Shown here piece after piece: positions 17,254 to 27,158 of a stretch of 64,000 bases of DNA. The stretch covers positions 1 through 64,000 of the forward strand of contig NZ_SELO01000011.1 in assembly GCF_004146235.1 (NCBI RefSeq), in the 5' to 3' direction. How positions within the stretch are numbered: position 1 is the first letter of the stretch; the number at the start of each line of letters is the position of its first letter. The notes under the pieces are model-generated. The model was not told the origin of the DNA and did not search any database. It worked only from the letters and a program-made list of their open reading frames with translations. Source of the DNA: Tropicimonas sp. IMCC6043. GTDB lineage: Bacteria; Pseudomonadota; Alphaproteobacteria; Rhodobacterales; Rhodobacteraceae. The position numbers and the translations under genes were made by a program.

Positions 17254-18140
17254 TTGCCGACAAAGGCCTTGTAGATCTTCAGCCCGCGCGCCTCGACCTG
17301 CGACGCGATCCGGTTATAGAGCACATAGAGCTCGTTGACCGGTGTCGCGCCCAGGCCGGACACCAGGATTGCTACCTCGGTCCCCTCGGGCAGGTCATGG
17401 TCGTCGAGCACGATCTTGGTCATGTCGTCAGCGACCTCGTCGGCGGTGCGCAGGTCCTCGACCCGCGTTCCGGGCTCGCCATGGTGGCCGATGCCGACCT
17501 CCATATTGCCCGGCTCGATCTCGAAATTCGGATGCCCGACGGCCGGCAGGGTGCAGGGGCCGAGGCCCACGCCGACCGAGCGGCAATTGTCGATTGCCTT
17601 CTGTGCGGCGGCAATCACCTCGGCGAGCGGCGCGCCGGTCGCCGCCTTGGCGCCACCGATCTTCCACATCATGATCTCACCGGCGACGCCGCGGCGCTTG
17701 CCGCGCTCATCGATCGGGGCGGAGCAGACGTCGTCGTTGGCGACCACGGTGGCAACCTCGATGCCGTCCTTCTTGGCCATCTTCGAGGCCATCTTCACGT
17801 TCATGTTGTCGCCGGCATAGTTGCCGTAGAGCACCGCCACGCCTGCGCCGCCATCGGCGGCCTTGATCGCGTCGTGGAAGCTCTTGGCGGTCGGTGACGA
17901 GAACAGCTCGCCCACCGCGACGGCATCGACCATGTTCTTGCCGGTGTAGCCGATGAAGGCCGGTTCGTGGCCCGAGCCGCCGCCGGTCACGATTCCAACG
18001 CGCCCCTTTTCGGGCGCGAATTGCGATACCACGACCCGGACGTTTTCCGCGTCGAGACGGACCAGATCCTCATGTGCGCGGACGAAGCCGGCGACCGTTT
18101 CGTCGACGATGTCATCGGGATTGTTCAGAAAACGTTGCAT
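17148..18140 (-). CDS. dhaK: Dihydroxyacetone kinase DhaK-type subunit
   Basis: A 330-residue DhaK-domain protein. DhaK binds dihydroxyacetone or a related ketose covalently through a histidine: here His220 in GIGHHGEPG, with His59 in GGGSGHEP contacting the substrate. The usual DhaK core is complete (VTGGGSGHEPAFIGY; LYGNYAGDNMNV; VSGLGATPVNELYVLY). No DhaL ATP-binding domain or DhaM phosphotransfer subunit is encoded nearby, so the partner must be elsewhere. The 3' end overlaps the tail of the ATPase gene. The substrate could also be erythrulose or another short ketose. Confidence 0.9.
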   Translation of the reverse strand: MQRFLNNPDDIVDETVAGFVRAHEDLVRLDAENVRVVVSQFAPEKGRVGIVTGGGSGHEPAFIGYTGKNMVDAVAVGELFSSPTAKSFHDAIKAADGGAGVAVLYGNYAGDNMNVKMASKMAKKDGIEVATVVANDDVCSAPIDERGKRRGVAGEIMMWKIGGAKAATGAPLAEVIAAAQKAIDNCRSVGVGLGPCTLPAVGHPNFEIEPGNMEVGIGHHGEPGTRVEDLRTADEVADDMTKIVLDDHDLPEGTEVAILVSGLGATPVNELYVLYNRIASQVEARGLKIYKAFVGNYFTSLEMVGATLTVLALDDELKPLLDMETACPGF

Positions 18141-18538
18141 TCTTCGTTCCTTGCTTGATCGTGAAACCGGACGCGCCGCGCCGGAGCCAGTGTGTTTCTG
18201 CCGCAGGGGCGCGCGCGCCCGTCATCCCCGGTCCGGTCAGACTTGACGTGGAAGCGGGCGATCCGGCGCCATGCGTCGCCAATGCCTCGGGGGGGGGGGC
18301 GGTGCAGGACCGCAAGCGCACGGCATGGCGATGCGGCCCGGAGCGCGTCCTACAGCCGCGGCATTCCGAAAACCGTTAGGACATGTGACCCTCCCAAAGC
18401 GCCGGCGACTCTGGGGTCGCCCCGCACGCCAGTAATGGGCAATTTTTTACTTTTGTCAACTCGACGAGTATATTTGTAATTATTTGAATAATGTAGTCTT
18501 TTCAATGACAAGGTATGCGCCGCAGTCCCATGCGGCGA
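18141..18538. other. 398-base intergenic region with an 11-G run
   Basis: No gene is recognised. The GC-rich half next to dhaK contains an uninterrupted run of 11 G at 18289-18299. The other half (18431-18500) is unusually AT-rich for this genome and is the likely dhaK promoter. The AraC-type gene ends at the far side, so the region serves dhaK only. Confidence 0.5.
18431..18459 (-). promoter_or_regulatory. dhaK: Candidate sigma-70 promoter for dhaK
   Basis: Read on the minus strand, TTGACA (18459-18454) is followed after 17 bases by ATTACT (18436-18431), a perfect -35 with a weak -10. The upstream flank is AT-rich like an UP element. The implied leader to the dhaK ATG is about 290 bases. 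Confidence 0.35.
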
Positions 18539-19444
18539 TCAGACAGGTGTCGCGGCGACGACATTCCGACGGATCTCGGCGCTGTCGCGCCCGGGCGGCG
18601 CGCCGAACATGCGGCGGTATTCGCGGCTGAACTGCGACGGGCTCTCGTAGCCGATGGCGAAGCCGATCTGCGCGACGTCGCTCCCTTCGACAATGAGCCG
18701 TCGTCGTGCCTCCTGCAGACGCAGGCGCTTCTGGAACTGCACCGGAGTCATCGCCGTGACCGCCTTGAAATGGCGGTGGAAGGTCGCCGGGCTCATTCCC
18801 GCAAGCGCTGCGAGATGCGGCACGCTGACGGTGTCGGTGAAGTTCTCCCGGACCCAGGCGATCGCCCGGCCGATCCGCGCCGTGCGACTGTCGGCGAGCC
18901 CGATCTGGCGCAGCATGGCACCCTGCGGGCCGTTCAGCAACTGCCAGACGATCTCGCGCCGGATCATCGGCGTCAGTACCGGGATGTCGCGCGGGCGCGC
19001 GGCAAGCGCCATCAACCGTTCCAAGGGGCCGACAATGTCTGGCGGCAGCGGATGCACGCTGAGCGCAGCCGGATCCGGCCCAGCCGGCAGCGCGTCGCGC
19101 GCCTGCTCCAGCATCAGCTCCGCCACCACGCCCGGGTCGATGTTGAGAACGACCGCGATATAGGGCGCCTCCGCGGATGCTTCGACGATCTCGGCGCGGA
19201 TCGGCACGTCGAGCGACGTGATCAGGCATTTTCCGGAATCGTAGCGGTAGGATCGTTCACCGAGCTGACTGACCTTCGCGCCTTGCAGGACTGCGCAGAA
19301 AGAGGGCTGGTAAACCGAGTGAATCGGGCCGGTCGAGATGTCGGACACCGCAAGGAAGAGGCCGGGAAGAGGTGTTTCGCGGCCATGGGCCTCCCAAAGT
19401 GCAAGGGCGCGGGACCGCAGGATGTCGAGATCGGGTATTTCCAT
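18539..19444 (-). CDS. AraC-family transcriptional regulator
   Basis: A 301-residue regulator. The N-terminal half is the AraC_N sensor type (VYQPSFCAVLQGAKV; KCLITSLDVPIRAEI). The C-terminal 100 residues carry two helix-turn-helix motifs (HLAALAGMSPATFHRHFK and IGFAIGYESPSQFSREYRR). Proteins of this subtype often control an adjacent aldo/keto reductase or oxidoreductase, and here the divergent neighbour 170 bases away is exactly that. Its 3' end faces the dhaK promoter region, so a role in dhaK control is possible but not shown. Confidence 0.92.
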   Translation of the reverse strand: MEIPDLDILRSRALALWEAHGRETPLPGLFLAVSDISTGPIHSVYQPSFCAVLQGAKVSQLGERSYRYDSGKCLITSLDVPIRAEIVEASAEAPYIAVVLNIDPGVVAELMLEQARDALPAGPDPAALSVHPLPPDIVGPLERLMALAARPRDIPVLTPMIRREIVWQLLNGPQGAMLRQIGLADSRTARIGRAIAWVRENFTDTVSVPHLAALAGMSPATFHRHFKAVTAMTPVQFQKRLRLQEARRRLIVEGSDVAQIGFAIGYESPSQFSREYRRMFGAPPGRDSAEIRRNVVAATPV

Positions 19445-19614
19445 GGTGGCATCCTAGCTGATTGCGCGAGGCGGGACAGGTGCCTCTCGTGCGATTGAGA
19501 GGATCGGGCAGGATTTCGCGAGGATCGGCGTTGCGGCCACCGGGGCGCGTGGCCCAAATGGAATGCAAGCCGAGGCCATTCCTGGCCCGGCATCCTCAGG
19601 GAAGGACAGATACC

Positions 19615-20655
19615 ATGCGCTATCGTCGCCTCGGCCACAGCGGCCTCTTCGTCTCCGAGCTCTGCCTCGGCACCATGACCTTCGGCGGATCCGAGGACAT
19701 GTGGGGCATGATCGGCCAGCTCCGGCAGGAAGAGGCCGATGCCCTGCTCGGCACCGCGCTCGATGCGGGCATCAACTTCATCGACACCGCGAATATTTAC
19801 GCCAACGGCAGAAGCGAAGAGATCCTCGGCCAGTCTCTGAAGAATCTCGGCATCGCCCGGGAGGACGTGGTTATCGCCACCAAGGTTCACGGCCAGATGG
19901 GCGAGGGTCCGAACGCGCGCGGCTCGTCGCGCAAACATATCCTCGACCAGGCGAAAGCGAGCCTGAAACGGATGCAGATCGACCATATCGACCTCTACCA
20001 GCTGCACGGTTTCGATCCTGCGACGCCGATCGTCGAGTCGCTCGAGGCGCTCGACACGCTGGTCCGGCAGGGGCATGTCCGCTATCTCGGCCTGTCGAAC
20101 TGGGCCGCCTGGCAGATCGTCAAGGCGGTAGGGATCGCCGAGATGCGGCGGCTGGCGCCCATCGTGTCGCTGCAGGCCTACTACACGCTGGCCGGCCGCG
20201 ACCTCGAACGCGAGATCGTCCCGGCGCTGCTCTCCGAGAATATCGGGCTGATGGTCTGGAGCCCCCTGGCGGGTGGCTTCCTGTCGGGCAAGTTCGACCG
20301 CGACGGCAAGACCGCCGAAGGCCGCCGGGTGAATTTCGACTTCCCGCCGGTCGACAAGGACCGCGCCTACGACGCCATCGACCTGATGCGCAGGATCGCT
20401 GCGGACAAGGGCTGCACCGTGCCGCAGGTCGCGCTCGCCTGGCTGCTGCACCAGCGGGTGGTGACCAGCGTCATCCTCGGCGCGAAGCGTGTCGAGCAAC
20501 TCACCGACAATATCGGCTCGACCGAGGTCACGCTTTCGGCGGAGGATCTCGATGCTCTCGACGCGGTGACCCGCCTGCCGGCGGAATACCCCGGCTGGAT
20601 GCTCGCGCGACAGGGCGAATACCGGGCGCAGATGCTCAAGGACGAGCACGCCTGA
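19615..20655 (+). CDS. Aldo/keto reductase
   Basis: A 346-residue NADPH-dependent oxidoreductase with the aldo/keto reductase barrel. The catalytic tetrad is visible: Asp and Tyr in NFIDTANIYANGRSEE, Lys in VIATKVHG and His in LYQLHGFD. The C-terminal cofactor loop is VILGAKRVEQLTDNIG. Closest in style to the YajO/YghZ-like group that reduces aldehydes. Start ATG19615 follows AGGGAAGGA. Divergent from the AraC gene; its end lies 13 bases from the convergent sulfatase gene. Confidence 0.92.
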   Translation: MRYRRLGHSGLFVSELCLGTMTFGGSEDMWGMIGQLRQEEADALLGTALDAGINFIDTANIYANGRSEEILGQSLKNLGIAREDVVIATKVHGQMGEGPNARGSSRKHILDQAKASLKRMQIDHIDLYQLHGFDPATPIVESLEALDTLVRQGHVRYLGLSNWAAWQIVKAVGIAEMRRLAPIVSLQAYYTLAGRDLEREIVPALLSENIGLMVWSPLAGGFLSGKFDRDGKTAEGRRVNFDFPPVDKDRAYDAIDLMRRIAADKGCTVPQVALAWLLHQRVVTSVILGAKRVEQLTDNIGSTEVTLSAEDLDALDAVTRLPAEYPGWMLARQGEYRAQMLKDEHA

Positions 20656-20668
20656 CCGGGCGTTCGCG

Positions 20669-22057
20669 TCATCCCTTCGGCGTCTCGGGGTCGAAGTCGA
20701 AACGGTCGGGCAGTTCCAGCCCATGGGGCAGGTGATGCTCGACCGCCATGACCGAGATTCCGTCGCGGTAGAGCCAGGGGTCGCGGGTCTCCCGCTGCCA
20801 GGCCTCGAGCTCGTCCCGGAACGCCGCCAGGCGATCCGCATGGGCCGGGTCTTCGGCGAGATTGGTGACCTCGAAGGGATCGTCCTCCAGATTGTAGAGC
20901 TCCTCCGGCGGGCGTCGGATGTATCGGGCGAGGGGTCGTGCGCCGATCATCACTGGCTCGGTCCGCCGGATTCCCTGCCAGGAGAGCGATCCGTAAAGAT
21001 CGCCCGAGAAGGGGAAATCGAGCTGCCAGGCGACATTGCGGTGATACTTGTAGCGCGGTGTCCGGAGGAAGCGGGTGGGCCAGTAATTCGTCACTTCGTG
21101 AAAGGTATGGGAGCCGAAAACCCTGTCCCAGCCCGGCAGGCGCGTGGTCTCCTCGAGGATCGGCAGGAGCGAGCGTCCGCGTCTGCTGCCCGCCGGTGGG
21201 CTCGCACCGGCGGCGCCGAGAAAGCTCGGCAGCAGGTCGGTGAAGGAGACGAGATTGGGGTTGGCAATCCCGGGGCGCTGACCGGGCCGGCGCAGGATCA
21301 GCGGCAGGTGGACGCCGGCGTCAAACAGCGTGGTCTTGGAATTGAGGAAGGGCGCGCCGTTGTCAGATAGGAACACAACCAGCGTGTCCCGGGCGAGCCC
21401 CGCCGCTTCGAGCGCCGCGAGGACCATGCCGACGCCGCGGTCCAGCCGGTGCACGGAGCAGTAATATTCGGCCAGTTCCTGGCGCACTTCCGGCAAGTCG
21501 GGCAGGAAGGGCGGCACATCCACGTCCTCGGCGCGGAAGACCGGGTCCTGCGCGCCGAAACCAGAGTTGCCGAAGCCGCCGCGGGTCTCGTCGCGATGCG
21601 GATCGACGAAGCCGATGGTGAGAAAGAAGGGCAGGGCATCCTGTGTTCGGGCGTCGAAATAAGCGCGCGCGCGCGATGCGACCCAATCAACATCGCGCGT
21701 TTCGCTCTCCTCGCGGTGCTGCCAAGGATAGACTTCCGCCGGGCCGACATGAACCTTGCCGATGATCCCGGTGTGATAGCCTGCCGCGTTTAACAAGGCC
21801 GGCGCGGTCGGTACGTCGGCAAAGGTCATGAAGTGGTGGTAGTCGTGGTGCAGCCCGTATTGCCCGGTTTCGTGCGTGTGGAGCCCGGTATAGATCACCG
21901 AACGGCTGGCCGAACAGGAGGCCGTCGAAGTGAAGGCCATGTCGAACCGCGTGCCGCTTGCTGCGAGCGCGTCGATATTGCGGGTTGGAATGCGGGGTTC
22001 GCCGTAGCAGCCGGCCATGCGGCCGAGATCGTCGGCGATCATCAGCAGGATATTCAT
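20669..22057 (-). CDS. Formylglycine-dependent sulfatase
   Basis: A 462-residue type I sulfatase of the N-sulfoglucosamine-sulfohydrolase-like group. The signature C-S-A-S-R (Cys48-Arg52) is the Cys type, which needs conversion of Cys48 to formylglycine by a separate enzyme. Calcium ligands are Asp9/Asp10 (MIADDLG) and FLSDNGAPF later in the protein. No secretion signal is seen before MNILLMIADD, so it probably acts in the cytoplasm on an imported sulfated sugar. Overlaps the PfkB kinase gene by four bases. No maturase (anSME or FGE) gene is in the window. Confidence 0.92.
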   Translation of the reverse strand: MNILLMIADDLGRMAGCYGEPRIPTRNIDALAASGTRFDMAFTSTASCSASRSVIYTGLHTHETGQYGLHHDYHHFMTFADVPTAPALLNAAGYHTGIIGKVHVGPAEVYPWQHREESETRDVDWVASRARAYFDARTQDALPFFLTIGFVDPHRDETRGGFGNSGFGAQDPVFRAEDVDVPPFLPDLPEVRQELAEYYCSVHRLDRGVGMVLAALEAAGLARDTLVVFLSDNGAPFLNSKTTLFDAGVHLPLILRRPGQRPGIANPNLVSFTDLLPSFLGAAGASPPAGSRRGRSLLPILEETTRLPGWDRVFGSHTFHEVTNYWPTRFLRTPRYKYHRNVAWQLDFPFSGDLYGSLSWQGIRRTEPVMIGARPLARYIRRPPEELYNLEDDPFEVTNLAEDPAHADRLAAFRDELEAWQRETRDPWLYRDGISVMAVEHHLPHGLELPDRFDFDPETPKG

Positions 22058-22995
22058 GTCAGGGTTTCTAGACAGTTCGAAAAGTCGAGCGGACCATCGC
22101 CGCGCGGGAAGTCGCGAATGACGTGTCTTGCCACGTAGCAGCCGGCATGGAGCGCTGCCGGCGGGGCGTGTCCGGACGCCCGCGCGGCAAGATATCCCGC
22201 ATTGAACGCGTCGCCGGCGCCAATCGTGTCCAGCACCTCGGCGGGAGGCGAGGCCGTGTCATGAAAGCGCCCGGCGAGGAAAAGCGTGGCGCCCTCGGGG
22301 CCGCGCTTGATGACCAGTTCCGCGCCGGGCCGCAGCTCGGCGCTGAGGTTTTCACAGGCCGCCGAGATGGTTTCGCAACCGGTCAGGCCGAGCACTTCCT
22401 TGTCGTTGAGCAGGATCACGTCGCTCTCGCGGATCCACTCAAGGGCCAAGGCGCGGTTGGCCGCGCTCCAGCCGCCGCCAGGCCAGCCGGGGTCGATGGC
22501 GGTGCGGGCGCCGCGGGCGCGCAGACCGGCGAGGAGCGCCTTGCTCTCGGGGGCGAGCCCCGGCAGGGCGAAGCTGCCCGCAAGCAGGGCGATCGCGCCG
22601 TCGAGCGGCCAGTCGCGAAGGCGCGCGTTTATCGTTGGCGCGTCCATCGCGTCGAGATGGCCGGGCGTCGAGAAGAAGGTGCGTTCGGAGCCGCTGTGGA
22701 GCAGGCCGAAGGTGACCGAACTCGGGCTGTCGACGGTCGTGATCCGGTCCAGCGGGCCTGCGAAGGCGGCGTGAATCATGTCGCCGACAAGGTCGCGCCC
22801 CGCCGTCGCAACAAGGCCTGAACGTGCGCCGAGCCGTTGCAGCACGATCGCTGTATTCGCCGCAGATCCCCCGATCCGCGTGTCCGAGCGCCCGAGGAAG
22901 CTCTCGGTGCCGCGGTCCGGCCAGGCGTCCATCGGTCCGGCGACGAGGTCCAGATTGGCATTGCCGATGACGGCTATGGTGGCGCTGTCGTCCAT
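22054..22995 (-). CDS. PfkB-family carbohydrate kinase
   Basis: A 313-residue ribokinase-fold sugar kinase. The N-terminal motif GGSAANTAIVLQRLGA and the C-terminal DTIGAGDAFNAGYLA, containing the anion hole and catalytic aspartate, identify it. It phosphorylates a sugar or aldonate such as 2-keto-3-deoxygluconate, fructose or adenosine; the context points to the sugar released or imported by this operon. Its gene follows the ABC ATPase gene after 8 bases and is translationally coupled to the sulfatase gene. Confidence 0.92.
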   Translation of the reverse strand: MDDSATIAVIGNANLDLVAGPMDAWPDRGTESFLGRSDTRIGGSAANTAIVLQRLGARSGLVATAGRDLVGDMIHAAFAGPLDRITTVDSPSSVTFGLLHSGSERTFFSTPGHLDAMDAPTINARLRDWPLDGAIALLAGSFALPGLAPESKALLAGLRARGARTAIDPGWPGGGWSAANRALALEWIRESDVILLNDKEVLGLTGCETISAACENLSAELRPGAELVIKRGPEGATLFLAGRFHDTASPPAEVLDTIGAGDAFNAGYLAARASGHAPPAALHAGCYVARHVIRDFPRGDGPLDFSNCLETLT

Positions 22996-23003
22996 ACCGC
23001 CGC

Positions 23004-24011
23004 TCAGCGCGCCACGGGCCGCCCGGCGGCATCGAAGAGATGGATCGAGGCCGGGTCGGGCGTCATCCGGATAGTGCTGCCCGCGGCGATGTCGGTCCGT
23101 CCCTCCACCCGGATATTGACCGGCCCGATCCCCTCGGCCTCGACATGCACGAAAGTGTCGCTGCCGAGCCGCTCGGTGAGGGTCACCCGGCCAGTCCAGT
23201 CCCCACCCTCGGGGGTGAGCACGATATGCTCGGGACGGATGCCCAGGCAGGCCGCGCCATGCGCCTCGGCGACCGGGCCGCTGAGGAAGTTCATCCGCGG
23301 GCTTCCGATGAAGCCGGCAACGAACTGGCTGGCGGGCCGTTCATAGAGGTCCATCGGCGTGCCGACCTGTTCGACGATGCCGCCGTTCAGCACCACGATC
23401 CGGTCGGCCAGTGTCATCGCCTCGACCTGATCGTGGGTGACGTAGATCATCGTTGTGTCCGGCAGGCGTTTTCTCAGTGCGGCGATCTCGAGCCTCGTGT
23501 CGACGCGGAGCGCCGCGTCGAGATTGGACAGCGGTTCGTCGAACAGGAAGACCCGCGGATCGCGCGTGATCGCGCGACCGATCGCCACCCGCTGGCGCTG
23601 GCCGCCCGAGAGCTGCCGCGGCTTCCGGTCGAGCAGCGGCTCGATCTGGAGCATCGTCGCGGCCTCGTGCACACGGCGTTCGATATCGGACCGGGAGAGC
23701 TTCGCCTGTTCCAGCCCGAACGCCATGTTCTCGAAGACGGACATGTGCGGGTAGAGCGCGTATGACTGGAACACCATCGCGATCCCACGTTTCGCGGGCA
23801 GCACGTCGTTCATCGGCGCGCCGCCGATGCGCAGCTCGCCGCCGGTGATGTCCTCGAGCCCCGCGATCAACCGCAGGAGCGTGGACTTGCCACAGCCCGA
23901 CGGTCCGACGAAGACGACGAACTCGCCCTGTTCGAGGCTCAGGTTGATGTCGCGCAGGACCTCGACCTTGCCGAAGGATTTCGAGACGTTGATCAACTCG
24001 ACACTTGCCAT
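23004..24011 (-). CDS. Maltose-type (CUT1) ABC transporter ATPase
   Basis: A 335-residue MalK/UgpC-type ATPase. Walker [10 protein letters not shown], signature [14 protein letters not shown], Walker [14 protein letters not shown] and the switch histidine in [15 protein letters not shown] are intact. The C-terminal TOBE/regulatory domain ([10 protein letters not shown]) is present. Four bases separate it from the permease gene upstream. It energises the importer made by the genes at 24015, 24842 and 25852. Confidence 0.94.
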   Translation of the reverse strand: MASVELINVSKSFGKVEVLRDINLSLEQGEFVVFVGPSGCGKSTLLRLIAGLEDITGGELRIGGAPMNDVLPAKRGIAMVFQSYALYPHMSVFENMAFGLEQAKLSRSDIERRVHEAATMLQIEPLLDRKPRQLSGGQRQRVAIGRAITRDPRVFLFDEPLSNLDAALRVDTRLEIAALRKRLPDTTMIYVTHDQVEAMTLADRIVVLNGGIVEQVGTPMDLYERPASQFVAGFIGSPRMNFLSGPVAEAHGAACLGIRPEHIVLTPEGGDWTGRVTLTERLGSDTFVHVEAEGIGPVNIRVEGRTDIAAGSTIRMTPDPASIHLFDAAGRPVAR

Positions 24012-24014
24012 GTC

Positions 24015-24841
<827 letters not shown>

Positions 24842-24845
<4 letters not shown>

Positions 24846-25789
24846 GTGTTCCGGCCCTCCAGATCCATGCGGGTGGCGAGGATGAAGGTGATGGTGATGA
24901 GCGCGATCACCAGGAAAAGGAGCGTCGAGGCCGCCGAGCCATAGGCGAACTGGTCGTAGTCGAAGAGGTTTTCGCGCGCATAGACCGACATGGTCCGGGT
25001 GGCGTCGGTATTCGGGGTCAGGACGTAGGCGATGTCGAAGATCCGCAGCGCGTCGAGGGCCCGGAAGACGATTGCAACGAGGATTGCCGGCATGATGAGC
25101 GGCAGGGTGACCTTTCGGAAGGTTCGCCAGGCCGGCACGCCGTCGAGCCGCGCCGCCTCGTAGATGTCCTGCGGCACCATCTGCAGGCCGGCGAGGATCA
25201 GGAGCGCCATGAAGGGTGTTGTCTTCCAGATGTCGACGATTAGCACGGCGATCATCGCGGTGTCGGGCGAGGCGGTCCAGGCGACCGGATGCGAGATCAG
25301 GCCGAGCCGCAGGAACATGTCGTTAAGGATGCCGAACTGGTCATGCATCATCCACGCCCACATCTTGGCCGAGACAATGGTTGGGATCGCCCAGGGGACC
25401 AGCACGGCGGCGCGCACCAGGCCGCGACCGCGGAACTGCTGGTTCAACACCAGCGCGATCACGAGCCCGAACAGCGTCTCAAAGGCGACGGAGATGACCG
25501 CGAAGCGCACGGTGTTCCAGACCGACCGCCACCAGCGCGCATCCGCCAGCAGCCCGTAATACTGCCCCTCGCCATCGCCCCAGTCGACATATTCGAGGTA
25601 GTTGCGGATGCCGACCCATTTTGCATCGGCCATCAGGTCGAGCGAGGCGTCGGTAAAGCTGAACCAGATCGTGCGGCCGAGCGGCCAGGCGGCCACGATG
25701 AAGAGAGTCACGAGCATCGGCGCCAGGAAAAGCCAGGCCGACCTTGTGCGGTTGCGCGAGAGGCGCGATTTTCGCGATGTCTCGGGCAT
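24842..25789 (-). CDS. Maltose-type ABC permease (MalF-like)
   Basis: A 315-residue permease with six predicted transmembrane segments and a basic cytoplasmic N-terminus (RKSRLSRNRTRSAW). The EAA loop is IYEAARLDGVPAWRTFRKVT. It follows the binding-protein gene after 62 bases and is coupled to the MalG-like gene. Confidence 0.93.
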
Positions 25790-25851
25790 TGGCTTTCCTC
25801 CAAAATGGTCCGGGCGAGAACGCCGCCCGGGCCTGGTTTCGGGCCGAGGCG

Positions 25852-27117
25852 TTACCAGCGCGGACCGCGCAGCCGCTTCAGCTCGGCGTCCAGCGTGGCG
25901 AGGTTCTCCGCAGCGTCGCCCTCGCCGGACAGGGTCTTGTGCACGGCGGTCCAGAAGGCCGCCGACACCTCGTTATACTTGCGCAAAGTCGCGGCCGAGG
26001 GCCGGGGCAGGGCATTGTCCACGACCGGCTTCCAGAGCGGGATGAACTCCTGCTGTGCGGCTACCTCCGGATCCTCGTAGACCGCGTTCAGTGTTGGCGG
26101 GCGCGAGGTGACGATGGCGCGTTCCTTCTGGTTCTCGTAGTTGTTGAGGAAGCGCACAAGCTCGATCGCGGCCTCCTGGTTCTCGGAGTATTTCGAGACA
26201 CCCAGATGCCAGCCGCCCAGCGTCGCCGCGGAGGCGGTGCCTTCGCCGCCATGCGGCAGGGTGGTCACCGCAAAGACGTCCTTGACCGGGCTGTCCTCGC
26301 CGGCGGCCAGCGCATAGGCGTAGTTCCAGTTGCGCATGAAGACCGAATTACCGGACTGGAAGACGCCACGCGCATCCTCCTCCTTGTAGTTCAGCACGCC
26401 CTCCGGCGCGATGGTGCCGATCCAGCTCGCCGCGAGGTCGATGGCCTCCGCGGCCTTCGGGTTGTTGATGTCGATCGAGCCGTCGATCTCGACGATCCGG
26501 CCGCCCCCGTTGCTGTTGACCCATTCCTGCGCGTTGCAGGTCAGCCCTTCATAGGCCGCGCCCTGGAAGACGAAGCCATACATGTCGGAGTTCCCCTCGG
26601 CGCGCTCGGCCTCCATGATCTTCTGCGCCGTCTCGGTGAGCTCCGCCCAGGTTTCCGGAACCGGTTTGCCGTATTTCTCCAGCAGGTCGGCGCGGTAGTA
26701 GAGCGCCGGCGCGCCGAGGAACATCGGCAGCGCCACGAGCTTGCCATCGACGGTCTGGCTCTCGATCGCCGCAGGGACGAAATCGTCCACGATATCCGCC
26801 ACATGCGGGGTCAGGTCTATGAAGTGTGACGCGAGCTGCGGCGCCCAGATCACGTCGAGCCGGTAGACGTCGATATCGCTCGACTGGGCCGAGAGCCAGA
26901 GCCGGTACTGGCCGAACTGGTCCGTGGTGCTTTCGGGCATCGAGACGATGGTGACCGTGTGGTCGGTCTCGGCCTCGAACTGGTCGAGCTGCTTGCGCAG
27001 GATCTCCTGGTCGCGACCGACAGAGCCATGCACGATGGTCAGGTCCGCGGCCAGCGCTCCGGTGGCCATCAGGGCCGCCCCGGCGATCCCGGACATCAGG
27101 TATTTCAAGGTCGTCAT
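25852..27117 (-). CDS. Extracellular solute-binding protein, maltose type
   Basis: A 421-residue family 1 solute-binding protein. The leader MSGIAGAALMATGALA ends in a cleavable site before ADLTIVHGS. SBP_bac_1 sequence follows (YYRADLLEKYGKPVPETW; VFQSGNSVFMRNWNYAY; GGWHLGVSKYS). ATG27117 has GGGAGAAAG just upstream; an ORF extending to 27669 is a chance upstream extension. It delivers the sugar to the CUT1 permeases encoded next. Probably the most abundant product of the operon, since a longer spacer separates it from the permease gene. Confidence 0.93.
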   Translation of the reverse strand: MTTLKYLMSGIAGAALMATGALAADLTIVHGSVGRDQEILRKQLDQFEAETDHTVTIVSMPESTTDQFGQYRLWLSAQSSDIDVYRLDVIWAPQLASHFIDLTPHVADIVDDFVPAAIESQTVDGKLVALPMFLGAPALYYRADLLEKYGKPVPETWAELTETAQKIMEAERAEGNSDMYGFVFQGAAYEGLTCNAQEWVNSNGGGRIVEIDGSIDINNPKAAEAIDLAASWIGTIAPEGVLNYKEEDARGVFQSGNSVFMRNWNYAYALAAGEDSPVKDVFAVTTLPHGGEGTASAATLGGWHLGVSKYSENQEAAIELVRFLNNYENQKERAIVTSRPPTLNAVYEDPEVAAQQEFIPLWKPVVDNALPRPSAATLRKYNEVSAAFWTAVHKTLSGEGDAAENLATLDAELKRLRGPRW

Positions 27118-27158
27118 GTCTTTCTCCCTTTGGTGCCGATTATGTGAATCCCGTCGCC

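Noticed and set aside
18289-18299. Phase-variable coding tract
   Set aside because: The 11-G run is not within a recognisable gene; only an effect on the dhaK leader is conceivable.
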